Assembly: GCA_026416895.1 (NCBI GenBank)
Contig: JAOAEH010000025.1
Span: forward strand, 1 to 24,081
DNA: 24,081 nt
Reading direction: 5' to 3'
From: Elusimicrobiales bacterium
GTDB lineage: Bacteria > Elusimicrobiota > Elusimicrobia > Elusimicrobiales > UBA9959
Within the stretch, counting starts at the first letter, position 1, and every line of letters begins with the position of its first letter. A program made the position numbers and the translations under genes. Below, in pieces: positions 16,701-23,329 of this stretch. The notes below the pieces were generated by a model, which ran no database searches, was not told where the DNA came from, and worked only from the letters and a program-made list of their open reading frames with translations.

Positions 16701-16924
16701 TTGTCATTTAATGCTTCATAATGAAAGAAGAATTTATATTGATTTTGATTTTTGTGTTTGTCAAGTAAAATATCTTTTAACATTTTTGCTACTATCAAGT
16801 ATTCAAAACCATAGATTTCTTCAAAGGTATTTTGAAAAGTTCCAGTATATTTAGAAAATTTTTTGTCTATTTCATTATAATTCAAATTTATTATGTTATT
16901 TGACCTTGATTCGTTTTGTGACAT
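13769..16924 (-). CDS. Histidine-kinase-like ATPase with large novel C-terminal region
   Basis: A 1051-residue soluble protein. Residues 1-300 are an unrecognised sensory or interaction region. Residues 317-336 form an H-box-like helix, IMSRNMSHNIGSHVLANLI, with candidate phosphoacceptor His325. A GHKL/HATPase domain follows at about 405-585: N-box ENIIRNAAKHG (454-464), a D-box reduced to IYDNV (Asp508, lacking the usual DxGxG) and a G-box NWGLSEMKIA (540-549). Residues 588-705 resemble a degenerate receiver (VLIIDLSKE). The last 270 residues are a separate domain with ARHKALEDERG, ESLSGASP, IGICDER, FLIIHQGILDKL and IIVTSGRGKP. No transmembrane helix is visible, so input is cytoplasmic. GGGGGGAG precedes the ATG. 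It probably partners with the two receivers in this region. Confidence 0.75.
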   Translation of the reverse strand: MSQNESRSNNIINLNYNEIDKKFSKYTGTFQNTFEEIYGFEYLIVAKMLKDILLDKHKNQNQYKFFFHYEALNDKKNELEETFTQSIENFKELIQNFLGENNSQSNNNNTSPPEILSINISFWDTSFKRMPLVALIWTGLENFEAGWNEYYKIIKNDIKDNTNKVEEKNKKLTLNEAISQLETVPSYYTLSYNEKKVTLTFPKEITNKTSPEFEFNEEALICYWIKTSHNEKLHTTYYFIHDLSDIEQKLSNQSPQSKALIIVGISYSQQPNNDDITKTETCIKYLLLKILTFNFSRRILFEKKKAYQSALKSAVAAIMSRNMSHNIGSHVLANLIINLNASTISLNNTNSQNQDSSQNLLKDIQILTKYLQQRMDFIAQITTEFPMWSYPCWFYKDLMNDFYYNKLLLDYIAVSEGLNSKNIQLEVNKNTENDVLVSIPGGIIGKQAFYIILENIIRNAAKHGFASSKNNKNITSKATNSPNLKITINIEDTKDKKYKDAVIITIYDNVSTTNGNLENDINSYLQKKLIDDSGKLLKFNWGLSEMKIATSYLQRKDINKIGDGGQDIIQACSENNNLGYKFNLYKPKEVLIIDLSKEININNQEELNQNGIYIINNDLNNLDNVDLDYEFCVLYHDSNKDKDNKNLKDILETKIERFPYRLFLVTNDGTENEFQNLNDRVVVIKEKEIKEEEKVIINFISNIKNNKGNKELNNFKLSLYENWLKHLKTRRIDKTRRIGNGNKISIKINLTGQDISQDNRYIPPTVPQDLQISQNSNNPQIDLNMHEENIIKTIELVTDSTEIDLDSINTIIYARHKALEDERGVGCLYFESLSGASPIVLLLSSLSSQQSNYYKSKLLYQLVENGLIRIGICDERFLQSSLLLNTDNHKTPYNSYLIASGIYPVGEFLGYNILDKNDKNKKPNYWLSLSLLEDEKGNINNINIKWCSDNNNDITENNNDITGNKVGNKNLEFLIIHQGILDKLRKNKIEIEEKLTKLKKMIPFIIVTSGRGKPANIPTNVKYLPFSNIESTILSKPHNKFILTQLLMKLI
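14038..14079 (-). repeat. 21-bp imperfect tandem duplication
   Basis: Two 21-bp copies, nearly identical, in frame in the C-terminal domain of the kinase-like ATPase gene. They encode NNDITEN and NNDITGN in a surface-loop-like Asn-rich stretch. Confidence 0.8.
14711..14743 (-). repeat. 18-bp tandem duplication (KTRRI twice)
   Basis: One full 18-bp copy and most of a second in the kinase-like ATPase gene, encoding KTRRIDKTRRI at the junction between the receiver-like region and the C-terminal domain. Confidence 0.8.
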
Positions 16925-16975
16925 GCTCCCCCCATTTTTATTAGGATAGTTTCAAATTTGTTATATCATTAGAAG

Positions 16976-18049
16976 TCATATTTTTTTCAAAATAAATATT
17001 TTAGCATTTTCTATTTTGGTATCTAATATTTTTATTGGTTTCCAACCATTAGCTGTAAAGATCTTGTACCATTCTTTGAGTGTTGGTATGTGAGTTTTTT
17101 GAATAGCGTGTGTAAATTCAAGAGCTAAGGAATAAATAGGATATGTTGGATTGGGAGTAGTAGTTATTTTATAGTTATCACATAATATGAATATTTCTGC
17201 CTTTGGAAATATCTTTCGGATTTTTTCAAAAATAATTCCTTCGTTTTGTAAAAATTCATGTATGGTAAAGATGCTCATTATGATATCTGCGTTGAGATAA
17301 TTTTTCTGGTTTGTATCATGAAATAAATTTTGTATGTCTGCTACTATAAAATCAATTTTAGAGTGAAGCCCTTCTTTTTTAGTTATTTTTTTTGCTATTT
17401 CAATTGTAGAGGCAGAGATGTTAATACCTGTGCTAAATAGTTCAGCTTTTTTTTCATTTAGAGATGATGTTATATCATTATCTTTGTTAATTTTTATTAA
17501 ATAATGTCCAGTTCCACATCCAAGATCCACTATCTGAATCTTTCTACCATTTCCTTGAGGTTTCTGATTTGAAATGGTCCATTCTATAGCTTTTTTTATA
17601 GCTTTTTTAAGGTCTTTCCATACAAAATTAGCTCCATATTCCTCACTTGCTATTGCAATATTTTTCCAGTTTTTGTAAGGTTTTTTATTTGTAGTAATTA
17701 TTTGAGGCAGTTCACTTAACATTTTATAATATCCACTAACTAACCAATAAAAAAAGGATTTTTTTTGAAAAATTTCTCCAAAAAGCTTTCCCTTTGTATA
17801 GTATTTTTCGTTTTTATCTCTTTTAATTATTTCAAAAGATTCAAGAATAAAGAATAAAAAATGAAGAATATTTTCGTCTATTTTGTGCTTTTTTGATATC
17901 TCTTGAAGTGAAAATCTTTGTTTGTTTTGTATTAATTCAAAAATACCTAACTCATAAAAACAAGAAATTACAGCACAGCATAAAGAGGAATTAAAAATAA
18001 AATCTATTTTTTTATTATCTTTGAGTCCATATTGTTGTAAATTTACCAT
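16976..18049 (-). CDS. SAM-dependent methyltransferase with N-terminal winged-helix-like domain
   Basis: A 357-residue protein. Residues 15-90 resemble the helical dimerisation/winged-helix domain of small-molecule O-methyltransferases (ELGIFELIQ, FSLQEISKKHKIDENILHFLFFIL). Residues 168-300 are a class I Rossmann methyltransferase: motif I IVDLGCGTGHY (173-183), a weak motif II near residue 208, ADIQNL (238-243) after the third strand, and ADIIMSIFTIHEF (255-267) as motif IV. This fits methylation of a small molecule more than DNA or protein; the substrate is unknown. The start overlaps the binding-protein gene by 35 bp with GGAG eight bases ahead of the ATG, so it belongs to the transporter operon. 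Methyltransferases are not a normal part of Liv loci. Confidence 0.8.
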   Translation of the reverse strand: MVNLQQYGLKDNKKIDFIFNSSLCCAVISCFYELGIFELIQNKQRFSLQEISKKHKIDENILHFLFFILESFEIIKRDKNEKYYTKGKLFGEIFQKKSFFYWLVSGYYKMLSELPQIITTNKKPYKNWKNIAIASEEYGANFVWKDLKKAIKKAIEWTISNQKPQGNGRKIQIVDLGCGTGHYLIKINKDNDITSSLNEKKAELFSTGINISASTIEIAKKITKKEGLHSKIDFIVADIQNLFHDTNQKNYLNADIIMSIFTIHEFLQNEGIIFEKIRKIFPKAEIFILCDNYKITTTPNPTYPIYSLALEFTHAIQKTHIPTLKEWYKIFTANGWKPIKILDTKIENAKIFILKKI

Positions 18050-19151
18050 TTTTAAAACTCCTAATTACAATATCTTTTACTACATCACCATACTCATCAA
18101 AGGAGGTAAGTCCTGTAACACCTTTATGAGTTGCCTTATATAAATTATTTTTGATTTTTTCTCTATCTTCCCCACTTTCTTTTAATACCTTTGCTATAAC
18201 ATAAATTGCATCATAAGCTAAAGCAGCATATCCCTCTGGTGCTTCATTGTATTTTTTTTGATAAGAACTTATAAATTTGCGAACTAACGAATCAGAAGAA
18301 TCAGGATCAAAATGATGAGGATAAATAACACCTTCTAAAGCATTTCCAGCAATTTCAATGCTTTCTTGGCTTTCTATCGGGGGACCAGCTATTATCTTAG
18401 CATTGACCGAGAATTCTTTGGCTTGTTTTATAAAGTAAGATGTTTCAACCATTGCTGGAATATAAATTGCATCAATTGAGAGATTTTTTAATTTTGAGAT
18501 TATATTTCTAAAATCTGTTGTATTTTGTGGAAATCCTTCAGAATATATAACCTTTCCACCTAAATTTTCAAATTCAGTCCTAAATTTTTCTTCAGCACCT
18601 AGCCCGTATTCTGTGGTAACATAAACGATAGCAATCTTTTTGATAGATAATTGTTGGAAAACATAAGGTACTAATTTTTTTATATACAGACTTGTATCTG
18701 GTTGAATTCTAAATACATAATCACCAGCATATCTTATTTTTGGGGATTGAGCTTCAGCAAGAATTGGAATCTTATATTTTTCAGCAATTGGAGCTTGAGC
18801 CAAGACGCATGATGATGCCCAGGAACCAAAAACAATTGGAACTTTAGTAAAACTAGCAAACTTTAGCATTATATTTGCAGCTTTAGTTGGTTCTGCTTGA
18901 TCATCTTCATAGATTATTGATAGCTTTTTTCCATTAATACCTCCCTGTTGATTTATTTCTTCTACTGCTAAATCTATTGCTTGTTTTATATATTGTCCAT
19001 ATCTAGCCTGTTTGCCTGTTAAAGGTAGTATTGCTCCTATTGTTATTGTGTTAGTTTTCTTTTTAGCATATAGGAAGATTGGTAGAGCAAAAATTAATCC
19101 AATCAGACCAAATACTATAACTCTTATTGATTTTTTTATATTGTTGTTCAT
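18015..19151 (-). CDS. LivK-type periplasmic substrate-binding protein
   Basis: A 378-residue type I periplasmic binding protein of the branched-chain amino acid/amide/urea family. After a hydrophobic N-terminal segment (about residues 9-29) comes the hallmark ITIGAILPLTGKQARYGQ, then INQQGGINGKKLSIIYEDDQAEP, a VPIVFGSWASS ligand loop, IAIVYVTTEYGLG and PEGYAALAYDAIYVIAKVL. It delivers a ligand to the LivHM channel. There is no Cys at the end of the signal, so it is not a lipoprotein; it is either released or remains tethered by the hydrophobic segment. AAGGAGG precedes the ATG, which overlaps the receiver stop by 4 bp. The ligand cannot be read from sequence. Confidence 0.9.
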   Translation of the reverse strand: MNNNIKKSIRVIVFGLIGLIFALPIFLYAKKKTNTITIGAILPLTGKQARYGQYIKQAIDLAVEEINQQGGINGKKLSIIYEDDQAEPTKAANIMLKFASFTKVPIVFGSWASSCVLAQAPIAEKYKIPILAEAQSPKIRYAGDYVFRIQPDTSLYIKKLVPYVFQQLSIKKIAIVYVTTEYGLGAEEKFRTEFENLGGKVIYSEGFPQNTTDFRNIISKLKNLSIDAIYIPAMVETSYFIKQAKEFSVNAKIIAGPPIESQESIEIAGNALEGVIYPHHFDPDSSDSLVRKFISSYQKKYNEAPEGYAALAYDAIYVIAKVLKESGEDREKIKNNLYKATHKGVTGLTSFDEYGDVVKDIVIRSFKNGKFTTIWTQR

Positions 19152-19519
19152 TGTTTTGCCTCCTTAGATAAATTATTTAACTTATTTTTAAGCTCTTTAA
19201 TATCAATTGGCTTTTTTATTGTAATTATACCTTTTTCATTCATAGCTTTAGTTTCTTCATTGTTGAGCCATGCTGTAACTAGTATAATAGGAGTTTTAGG
19301 ATAATACTTGTTCATCCATTTGTAAAACTCAAGACCATCTTCATTGTAAATATCATCATCATTTAATCTCATATCTACAAGACATATATCTACACTTTTT
19401 GCTTTTTCTTTTGCTTCTTGTAATGTGCTGGCTGTTATTATTTCAAACTCTGATTTTAATGCATTTTTAAGTGAATTTAAATATGCTATGTTATCATCTA
19501 TAATTAAAAGTCTTTTCAT
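19148..19519 (-). CDS. Stand-alone response-regulator receiver (CheY-like)
   Basis: A 123-residue receiver domain with no output domain. All catalytic residues are present: acidic pair Asp8-Asp9 (IIDDN), phosphoacceptor Asp49 (CLVDMRL), Thr82 (ILVTAW) and Lys103 before Pro104. The loop after the phosphoacceptor is a little longer and very acidic (NDDDIYNEDG). Single-domain receivers relay phosphate or bind a target directly. It lies between livF and the binding protein, overlapping the latter by 4 bp, which ties phosphosignalling to the transporter. The candidate kinase is the histidine-kinase-like ATPase two genes downstream of the binding protein. AGGAAAAA is its ribosome site. Confidence 0.9.
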   Translation of the reverse strand: MKRLLIIDDNIAYLNSLKNALKSEFEIITASTLQEAKEKAKSVDICLVDMRLNDDDIYNEDGLEFYKWMNKYYPKTPIILVTAWLNNEETKAMNEKGIITIKKPIDIKELKNKLNNLSKEAKQ

Positions 19520-19548
19520 TTTTTCCTATAAAAAATTGTATAAAAATT

Positions 19549-20262
19549 TTATTTAAAAAACAAGTCATAAACTTTCTCGATATTATCTTTTAAGTTTTCA
19601 GCTTTTTCCTTTGATAAAATAGTTCCTTCTTTAAGCATATATACTTCATCAGAGATTGTTAATACTTCTTTTATATTCTGCTCTACTATTAAAATTGTTG
19701 TGTTATAGGTAATGTTTATTTTTTTAATAGTTTTAAGTATTTTCTCTACTAAAATAGGGGCAAGACCTGCTGAGGGTTCATCTAAGAGTAAAAGTTTTGG
19801 TTTTTTTATTATTACTATACTAAAGGCAAGCATTTGTTTTTCTCCGCCAGATAAAAGCCCTGCTTTTTTATTAGCAAGATTTTGAAGCTGTGGGAACAAA
19901 TTGTAAATTTCATTTATTCTCTCTTTTATTAATTCTTTGTTTAGATTATACACTCCTAAAAAAAGATTTTCATAAACAGTCAAGTCTTTATATATCTCAC
20001 CGCCTTGCATCATATATCCTATTCCTAAATCAATTCTTTTTTTTATCTCTAAATTAGTTATATCGTTATCTAAAAAATATACTTTTCCGGATTGAGGTAT
20101 TAGAAAACCTGTTATCGTCTTTAGTAGGGTCGATTTTCCGCAACCGTTTGGGCCTATTATCGCAGTTATTTTGTTAGTTTCTATATCTAAACTTACATTT
20201 TTCAATATAGGTTTTTTGGAATATGAAGCCGATATTTCCCTAATTTTAAGTATTTTGTCCAT
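19549..20262 (-). CDS. livF: Branched-chain amino acid-type ABC transporter ATPase LivF
   Basis: A 237-residue ABC ATPase, normal length for LivF. Walker A is GPNGCGKS (37-44), Q-loop Gln86, signature LSGGE (137-141), Walker B LLLLDEPSAG (Asp161, Glu162). The switch position reads LIVEQN with Gln195 instead of His, which is the usual LivF condition and separates it from LivG. It pairs with LivG on the cytoplasmic side of LivHM to power import. It starts 4 bp after livG. A 29-bp gap then separates it from the receiver gene. Members of this family carry branched-chain amino acids, amides or urea, so the gene symbol denotes the family, not a proven substrate. Confidence 0.92.
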   Translation of the reverse strand: MDKILKIREISASYSKKPILKNVSLDIETNKITAIIGPNGCGKSTLLKTITGFLIPQSGKVYFLDNDITNLEIKKRIDLGIGYMMQGGEIYKDLTVYENLFLGVYNLNKELIKERINEIYNLFPQLQNLANKKAGLLSGGEKQMLAFSIVIIKKPKLLLLDEPSAGLAPILVEKILKTIKKINITYNTTILIVEQNIKEVLTISDEVYMLKEGTILSKEKAENLKDNIEKVYDLFFK

Positions 20263-20266
20263 ATAA

Positions 20267-21019
20267 CTATAATCCAGTGTAAGACTCTTTTATTAAAGGG
20301 TCTGATAACACATTTGAAGGTGTTCCAAAGGTTTTTACCTCTCCTTCTTCCAAAAAATATAAGAAATCTGCAATATTGAGGACAACTTTTAAATTATGTT
20401 CAATTAGAATTACTGTTTTTTTGTGTTCTTTGACTAATTTTTTTATAAGCAGTAAAATCTCATTGATCATATAGGGATTTATTCCTGCTGTTGGTTCGTC
20501 AAGTAATAAGAGCTCAGCATCGTTCATCATTAACCTTGCAAAAGCTAGTAATTTTTGTTGCCCATAGGATAAATTTTCTGCTTTTGTATCGATTTTTTCA
20601 CTAAGCCCTACAAATTCAATATGCTTTTTAGCTATTTCCCTTATTTTTTCTTCCTCTAATTTTGATTTTTTGTAGTTTATAATATTGTTTAAAGGATTTT
20701 CAAACCAGCTATTTTTAGTTGCAAGTACTACATTTTCAAGAACTGTTAAATTAGAAAAAGCTCTATTATCTTGGAATGTTCTTCCTATTCCCAGCTTTGC
20801 TCTATCCCAAGGTGAAAGGTGAGTTATGTCTATGTTTTTATATTGTATATTACCATTATCAGGAGATATAAAACCGCTTATGAGATTAAATATTGTTGTT
20901 TTACCGGCACCATTTGGACCAATAAGTGCCGTAATTTTTCCTTCAGTGAAATACATTGAAACATTAGTCACAGCTTTAATACCACCAAATGATTTAGTAA
21001 TTTCATTTAATTCTAACAT
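20267..21019 (-). CDS. livG: Branched-chain amino acid-type ABC transporter ATPase LivG
   Basis: A 250-residue ABC ATPase. Walker A is GPNGAGKT (34-41), Q-loop Gln82 in RTFQD, a slightly altered signature LSYGQQ (149-154), Walker B LLLLDEPTAGINP (Asp173, Glu174) and switch His207 in LIEHNL. The LivG C-terminal tail is present (LEEGEVKTFGTPSNVL). All residues for ATP hydrolysis are intact; the signature Tyr in place of Gly is common in this subfamily. GGAGTAAAAG precedes the ATG, which lies 4 bp after livM. It forms the importer's motor with LivF. Confidence 0.92.
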   Translation of the reverse strand: MLELNEITKSFGGIKAVTNVSMYFTEGKITALIGPNGAGKTTIFNLISGFISPDNGNIQYKNIDITHLSPWDRAKLGIGRTFQDNRAFSNLTVLENVVLATKNSWFENPLNNIINYKKSKLEEEKIREIAKKHIEFVGLSEKIDTKAENLSYGQQKLLAFARLMMNDAELLLLDEPTAGINPYMINEILLLIKKLVKEHKKTVILIEHNLKVVLNIADFLYFLEEGEVKTFGTPSNVLSDPLIKESYTGL

Positions 21020-21022
21020 CTT

Positions 21023-21892
21023 TTACTCCAGCTTATATTCCCCTACTAAACCTTGTGGTCTATACCTCATAACAAGTATAAGTGTGATAGCATATATTAT
21101 CTGTCTTAAATTTGCTGCAATTGAATCAGGGAATCCTATAAATCTTAGTATTTCAGGAATTGTTATTATAAATAAAGTACCTATTAAAGGCCCTTTTAAA
21201 TTACCACTTCCTCCAACAACAACAGCAGTCATTATAAAAACTGATTCCTCTAAGCTAAATATAGTAGGATCAATATAAGAAATATAAGTTGCATATAAAC
21301 TACCTGCTATTGAAGCAAAAATACCAGCGATTACAAATGAGATGATTTTTAGTTTGTATGTTGGTTTTGCTAATGATATAGATAACATTTCATCGTCTCT
21401 TATTGATTTTAAGAAAAGACCAAATAATGATTTGTGTAATCTGTAAAATATTGTTATAGATATTAAAGTAACAATAGATATAAATAAACAATAAATATAA
21501 GGTCCGCTTAATTGATATCCTAAAATTGATGGTGATGGTATCCCTGATATTCCATAAGGTCCTCTTGTTAATTCAATCCAGTTATTAAAAATATTAAATA
21601 TAAGAATTTGAAACGCCATTGTGGAAAGCATAAAATAATCACCTTTTAGTTTTATTGATGGTGAAGCCACTATTATGGAAAACAGTGATGCTGCTATTAT
21701 AATGATTGGGATAGTAAAAAAATAATTGAAATTAAGGTTTAACATCAATAAACTAGCAGTATAGGCACCAAGTCCATAAAAAGCAGCATGAGCAAGGCTA
21801 AAAAGATTGCTATATCCTAAAAGAAGATTGAAAGAAAGGGTAAGTAAAATGTATATTTGAATTATTATTATGATGTGAATTAAGTAATTCAT
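21023..21892 (-). CDS. livM: Branched-chain amino acid-type ABC transporter permease LivM
   Basis: A 289-residue inner-membrane permease with about eight to nine hydrophobic segments. Family signatures are present: NLLLGYSNLFSLAHAAFYGLGAY (residues about 22-44), an IKLKGDYFMLSTMAF stretch, TRGPYGISGIP, and the cytoplasmic coupling region LKSIRDDEMLSISL with GSLYATYISYIDP. It ends with VVGGSGNLKGPLIGT and RPQGLVG as in LivM. It is shorter than E. coli LivM because it lacks that protein's N-terminal extension, which is usual. The start overlaps the livH stop by 4 bp, indicating coupled, equimolar synthesis with LivH, its channel partner. Confidence 0.92.
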   Translation of the reverse strand: MNYLIHIIIIIQIYILLTLSFNLLLGYSNLFSLAHAAFYGLGAYTASLLMLNLNFNYFFTIPIIIIAASLFSIIVASPSIKLKGDYFMLSTMAFQILIFNIFNNWIELTRGPYGISGIPSPSILGYQLSGPYIYCLFISIVTLISITIFYRLHKSLFGLFLKSIRDDEMLSISLAKPTYKLKIISFVIAGIFASIAGSLYATYISYIDPTIFSLEESVFIMTAVVVGGSGNLKGPLIGTLFIITIPEILRFIGFPDSIAANLRQIIYAITLILVMRYRPQGLVGEYKLE

Positions 21893-22767
21893 ATTTTTTC
21901 TTCAATTCTTTTTTGAGATGAAAAAATACCTTGAGGTCTAAAAAGTAAAATTATTAATAATATAACAAAAGTTGTAGCCATTTGCCATTTTGCTGAAAAT
22001 TTATAAACTACTAAACTTTGAATTATGCCAATTATTATTCCTGATATAGCCGCAGGTATAAATTGTCCTATTCCACCTACTATCATTGCTACTGCTGAAT
22101 TTAGAAAGATAGGCATACCAGAATGTGGATCTGTTCCTATATCAAGACCATTTAGATTGGCAGCAATTGCAGCTAAAAAGGACCCTAAAAAAAATGCAAT
22201 AGTTCTTATTTTTTTAATATCAACTCCTAATGCTTTTGATAATTTATAATTACTTGATACAGCTCTTAATAATCTTCCTGTTTTTGTGTAGCTTAGAAAC
22301 AAAAATAGAAATAAAAAAAACAGAAGGTAAGTAATAATTTCTAATAATTGAGTTTTTGTAATTATTGCACTTCCAATTTCATACGTTTTATCAATACCCT
22401 GTTTTAGAATTTTGGTTTCATTACCAAAAAAAATAGAAATAATATTTACTATTGTTATATAAATCGCTAAAGATGTTATTGTATAAGCGGTAGAGGTTGC
22501 TTTTCTGTTAAGAATAGGAATATAAAACAGCTTATCTATTAGTAAAGCGATAAAAGATGAAAAGAGAGAGGAAATAAAAAAAGATAGAATTAGCGAGATT
22601 TGTAACTTGGAAATAAGAAAGTAAAAAGTATAAACTGATATTGTAAATATTCCCGCATGAGCAAAATGAAATATTTTTGTGGTATTATAAATTAAAGCGA
22701 GTCCTATTGCACACATTCCTATGATTGAACCATATGCAACACCATTTATAATAAATTGTAGCAACAT
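21889..22767 (-). CDS. livH: Branched-chain amino acid-type ABC transporter permease LivH
   Basis: A 292-residue inner-membrane permease of normal LivH length with about eight hydrophobic segments. Signatures: GLALIYNTTKIFHFAHAG (about 22-39), KTGRLLRAVSSN followed by ALGVDIKKIRTIAF (coupling region facing the ATPases), AAIAANLNGLDIGTDPHSGMP and AVAMIVGGIGQFIPAAISG, with RPQGIF near the end. It is the first transporter gene after the promoter region. Its own ribosome site is weak (GCGAAG), and a short out-of-frame ORF overlaps its start, so upstream translation may affect its expression. Confidence 0.92.
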   Translation of the reverse strand: MLLQFIINGVAYGSIIGMCAIGLALIYNTTKIFHFAHAGIFTISVYTFYFLISKLQISLILSFFISSLFSSFIALLIDKLFYIPILNRKATSTAYTITSLAIYITIVNIISIFFGNETKILKQGIDKTYEIGSAIITKTQLLEIITYLLFFLFLFLFLSYTKTGRLLRAVSSNYKLSKALGVDIKKIRTIAFFLGSFLAAIAANLNGLDIGTDPHSGMPIFLNSAVAMIVGGIGQFIPAAISGIIIGIIQSLVVYKFSAKWQMATTFVILLIILLFRPQGIFSSQKRIEEKI

Positions 22768-22836
22768 ATCTTCGCTTTATGAAAAAAAAGTTTTTTTGAA
22801 AATTTTAGAAAACATAATAACATCATCCTCTTCTCG

Positions 22837-22923
22837 TTAGTCTTGAATTTTAAGAATAATTACTTTCTTTGTTTTTTTAAGTTTAGTGTTGTTTATAAAT
22901 AAACTAATTTTATCTTTCGTCAT
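22837..22923 (-). CDS. Possible 28-residue ORF overlapping the small charged gene
   Basis: A 28-codon ORF whose ATG lies inside the last codons of the 55-residue gene, in another frame, overlapping it by 14 bp. It starts after GAGGAAAAAGAG, encodes a basic, hydrophobic peptide (MTKDKISLFINNTKLKKTKK, then VIILKIQD) and ends 69 bp before livH. The overlap and purine-rich leader would suit coupled translation, but nothing excludes chance in such AT-rich DNA. Confidence 0.25.
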   Translation of the reverse strand: MTKDKISLFINNTKLKKTKKVIILKIQD

Positions 22924-23077
22924 TCTCTTTTTCCTCTAGTTTTTTTTTGAGTTCTTCATATACTCTTCTATATTCTTCTCTATCAAATTTTCTATCTTCG
23001 TTTTTTTTCCCTAAAGTAAGATCTTTTAGTTCTTTTAGTAGTCTTTCGTATTCTGATTCCTTCTCTTCTTCATCCAT
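22910..23077 (-). CDS. Small highly charged coiled-coil protein (55 residues)
   Basis: A 55-residue ORF starting at an ATG preceded by GAGGAG at good spacing, and placed directly behind a strong-looking promoter. The product is extremely charged (about half Glu, Asp, Lys and Arg), begins MDEEEKESEYERLLKELKDL and continues with REEYRRVYEELKKKLEEK, giving two helices with heptad-like Leu and Tyr spacing around a short GKKNEDRKF linker. It has no signal or membrane segment. As first gene after the promoter it may be a small regulator or adaptor of the transporter operon; I recognise no family. Ribosome site, promoter position and composition together make it likely real despite its size. Confidence 0.65.
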   Translation of the reverse strand: MDEEEKESEYERLLKELKDLTLGKKNEDRKFDREEYRRVYEELKKKLEEKENDER

Positions 23078-23096
23078 AAAATCTCCTCTTTTTTAT

Positions 23097-23125
23097 ATAA
23101 TAGCTAAATAGTTTAAAAGTTTCAA
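23097..23125 (-). promoter_or_regulatory. Sigma70-type promoter for the transporter operon
   Basis: Reading the minus strand, TTGAAA (23125-23120) is followed after exactly 17 bases by TATTAT (23102-23097); each differs from consensus at one position. Transcription would start about ten bases before the GAGGAG of the 55-residue gene, giving a very short leader. It is the best promoter match seen in the gene-free sequence and sits where the long codirectional array begins. Confidence 0.6.
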
Positions 23126-23238
23126 GTCTTTGTATGATTTCTATACATATTGGACTTTAAATAATGAAGAAAGAAAAACTAAAAAATTAATCAAAAAATA
23201 AACTTGTTAAATGTTATTTTACTCGTATCTAAGATTAA

Positions 23239-23269
23239 TAGTTTTGATAGTTTTGATTGATAGTTTTGA
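23239..23269. repeat. Three copies of TAGTTTTGA
   Basis: A 9-base unit occurs at 23239-23247, 23248-23256 and 23261-23269, the last after a four-base spacer. It lies about 115 bp upstream of the predicted promoter. It could be an operator-like array or simple AT-rich slippage; nothing distinguishes these. Confidence 0.5.
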
Positions 23270-23329
23270 AGTTTTTTATAAACTCAGAAAATAATAACTC
23301 AACAGTTCAAATAATTATCAAAATTAAAA

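Larger units (their letters stand above)
23078..23329 (-). other. Intergenic region between WG gene and transporter operon
   Basis: The only sizeable non-coding gap in the window. On the transcribed strand it holds the 3' flank of the WG gene, three copies of a 9-base unit, AT-rich sequence without a GC-rich hairpin, and at its downstream end the promoter and ribosome site of the 55-residue gene. I see no RNA gene, clear terminator or attachment site in it. Confidence 0.6.

Noticed and set aside
20826..21278. 150-codon plus-strand ORF
   Set aside because: Antisense to the start of livG and the end of livM, both certain genes; its apparent motifs are reverse readings of conserved ABC sequences.
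22768..22800. Rho-independent terminator before livH
   Set aside because: There is a run of T on the transcribed strand but only an AT-only inverted sequence before it; in DNA this AT-rich such runs are common and no GC stem exists.
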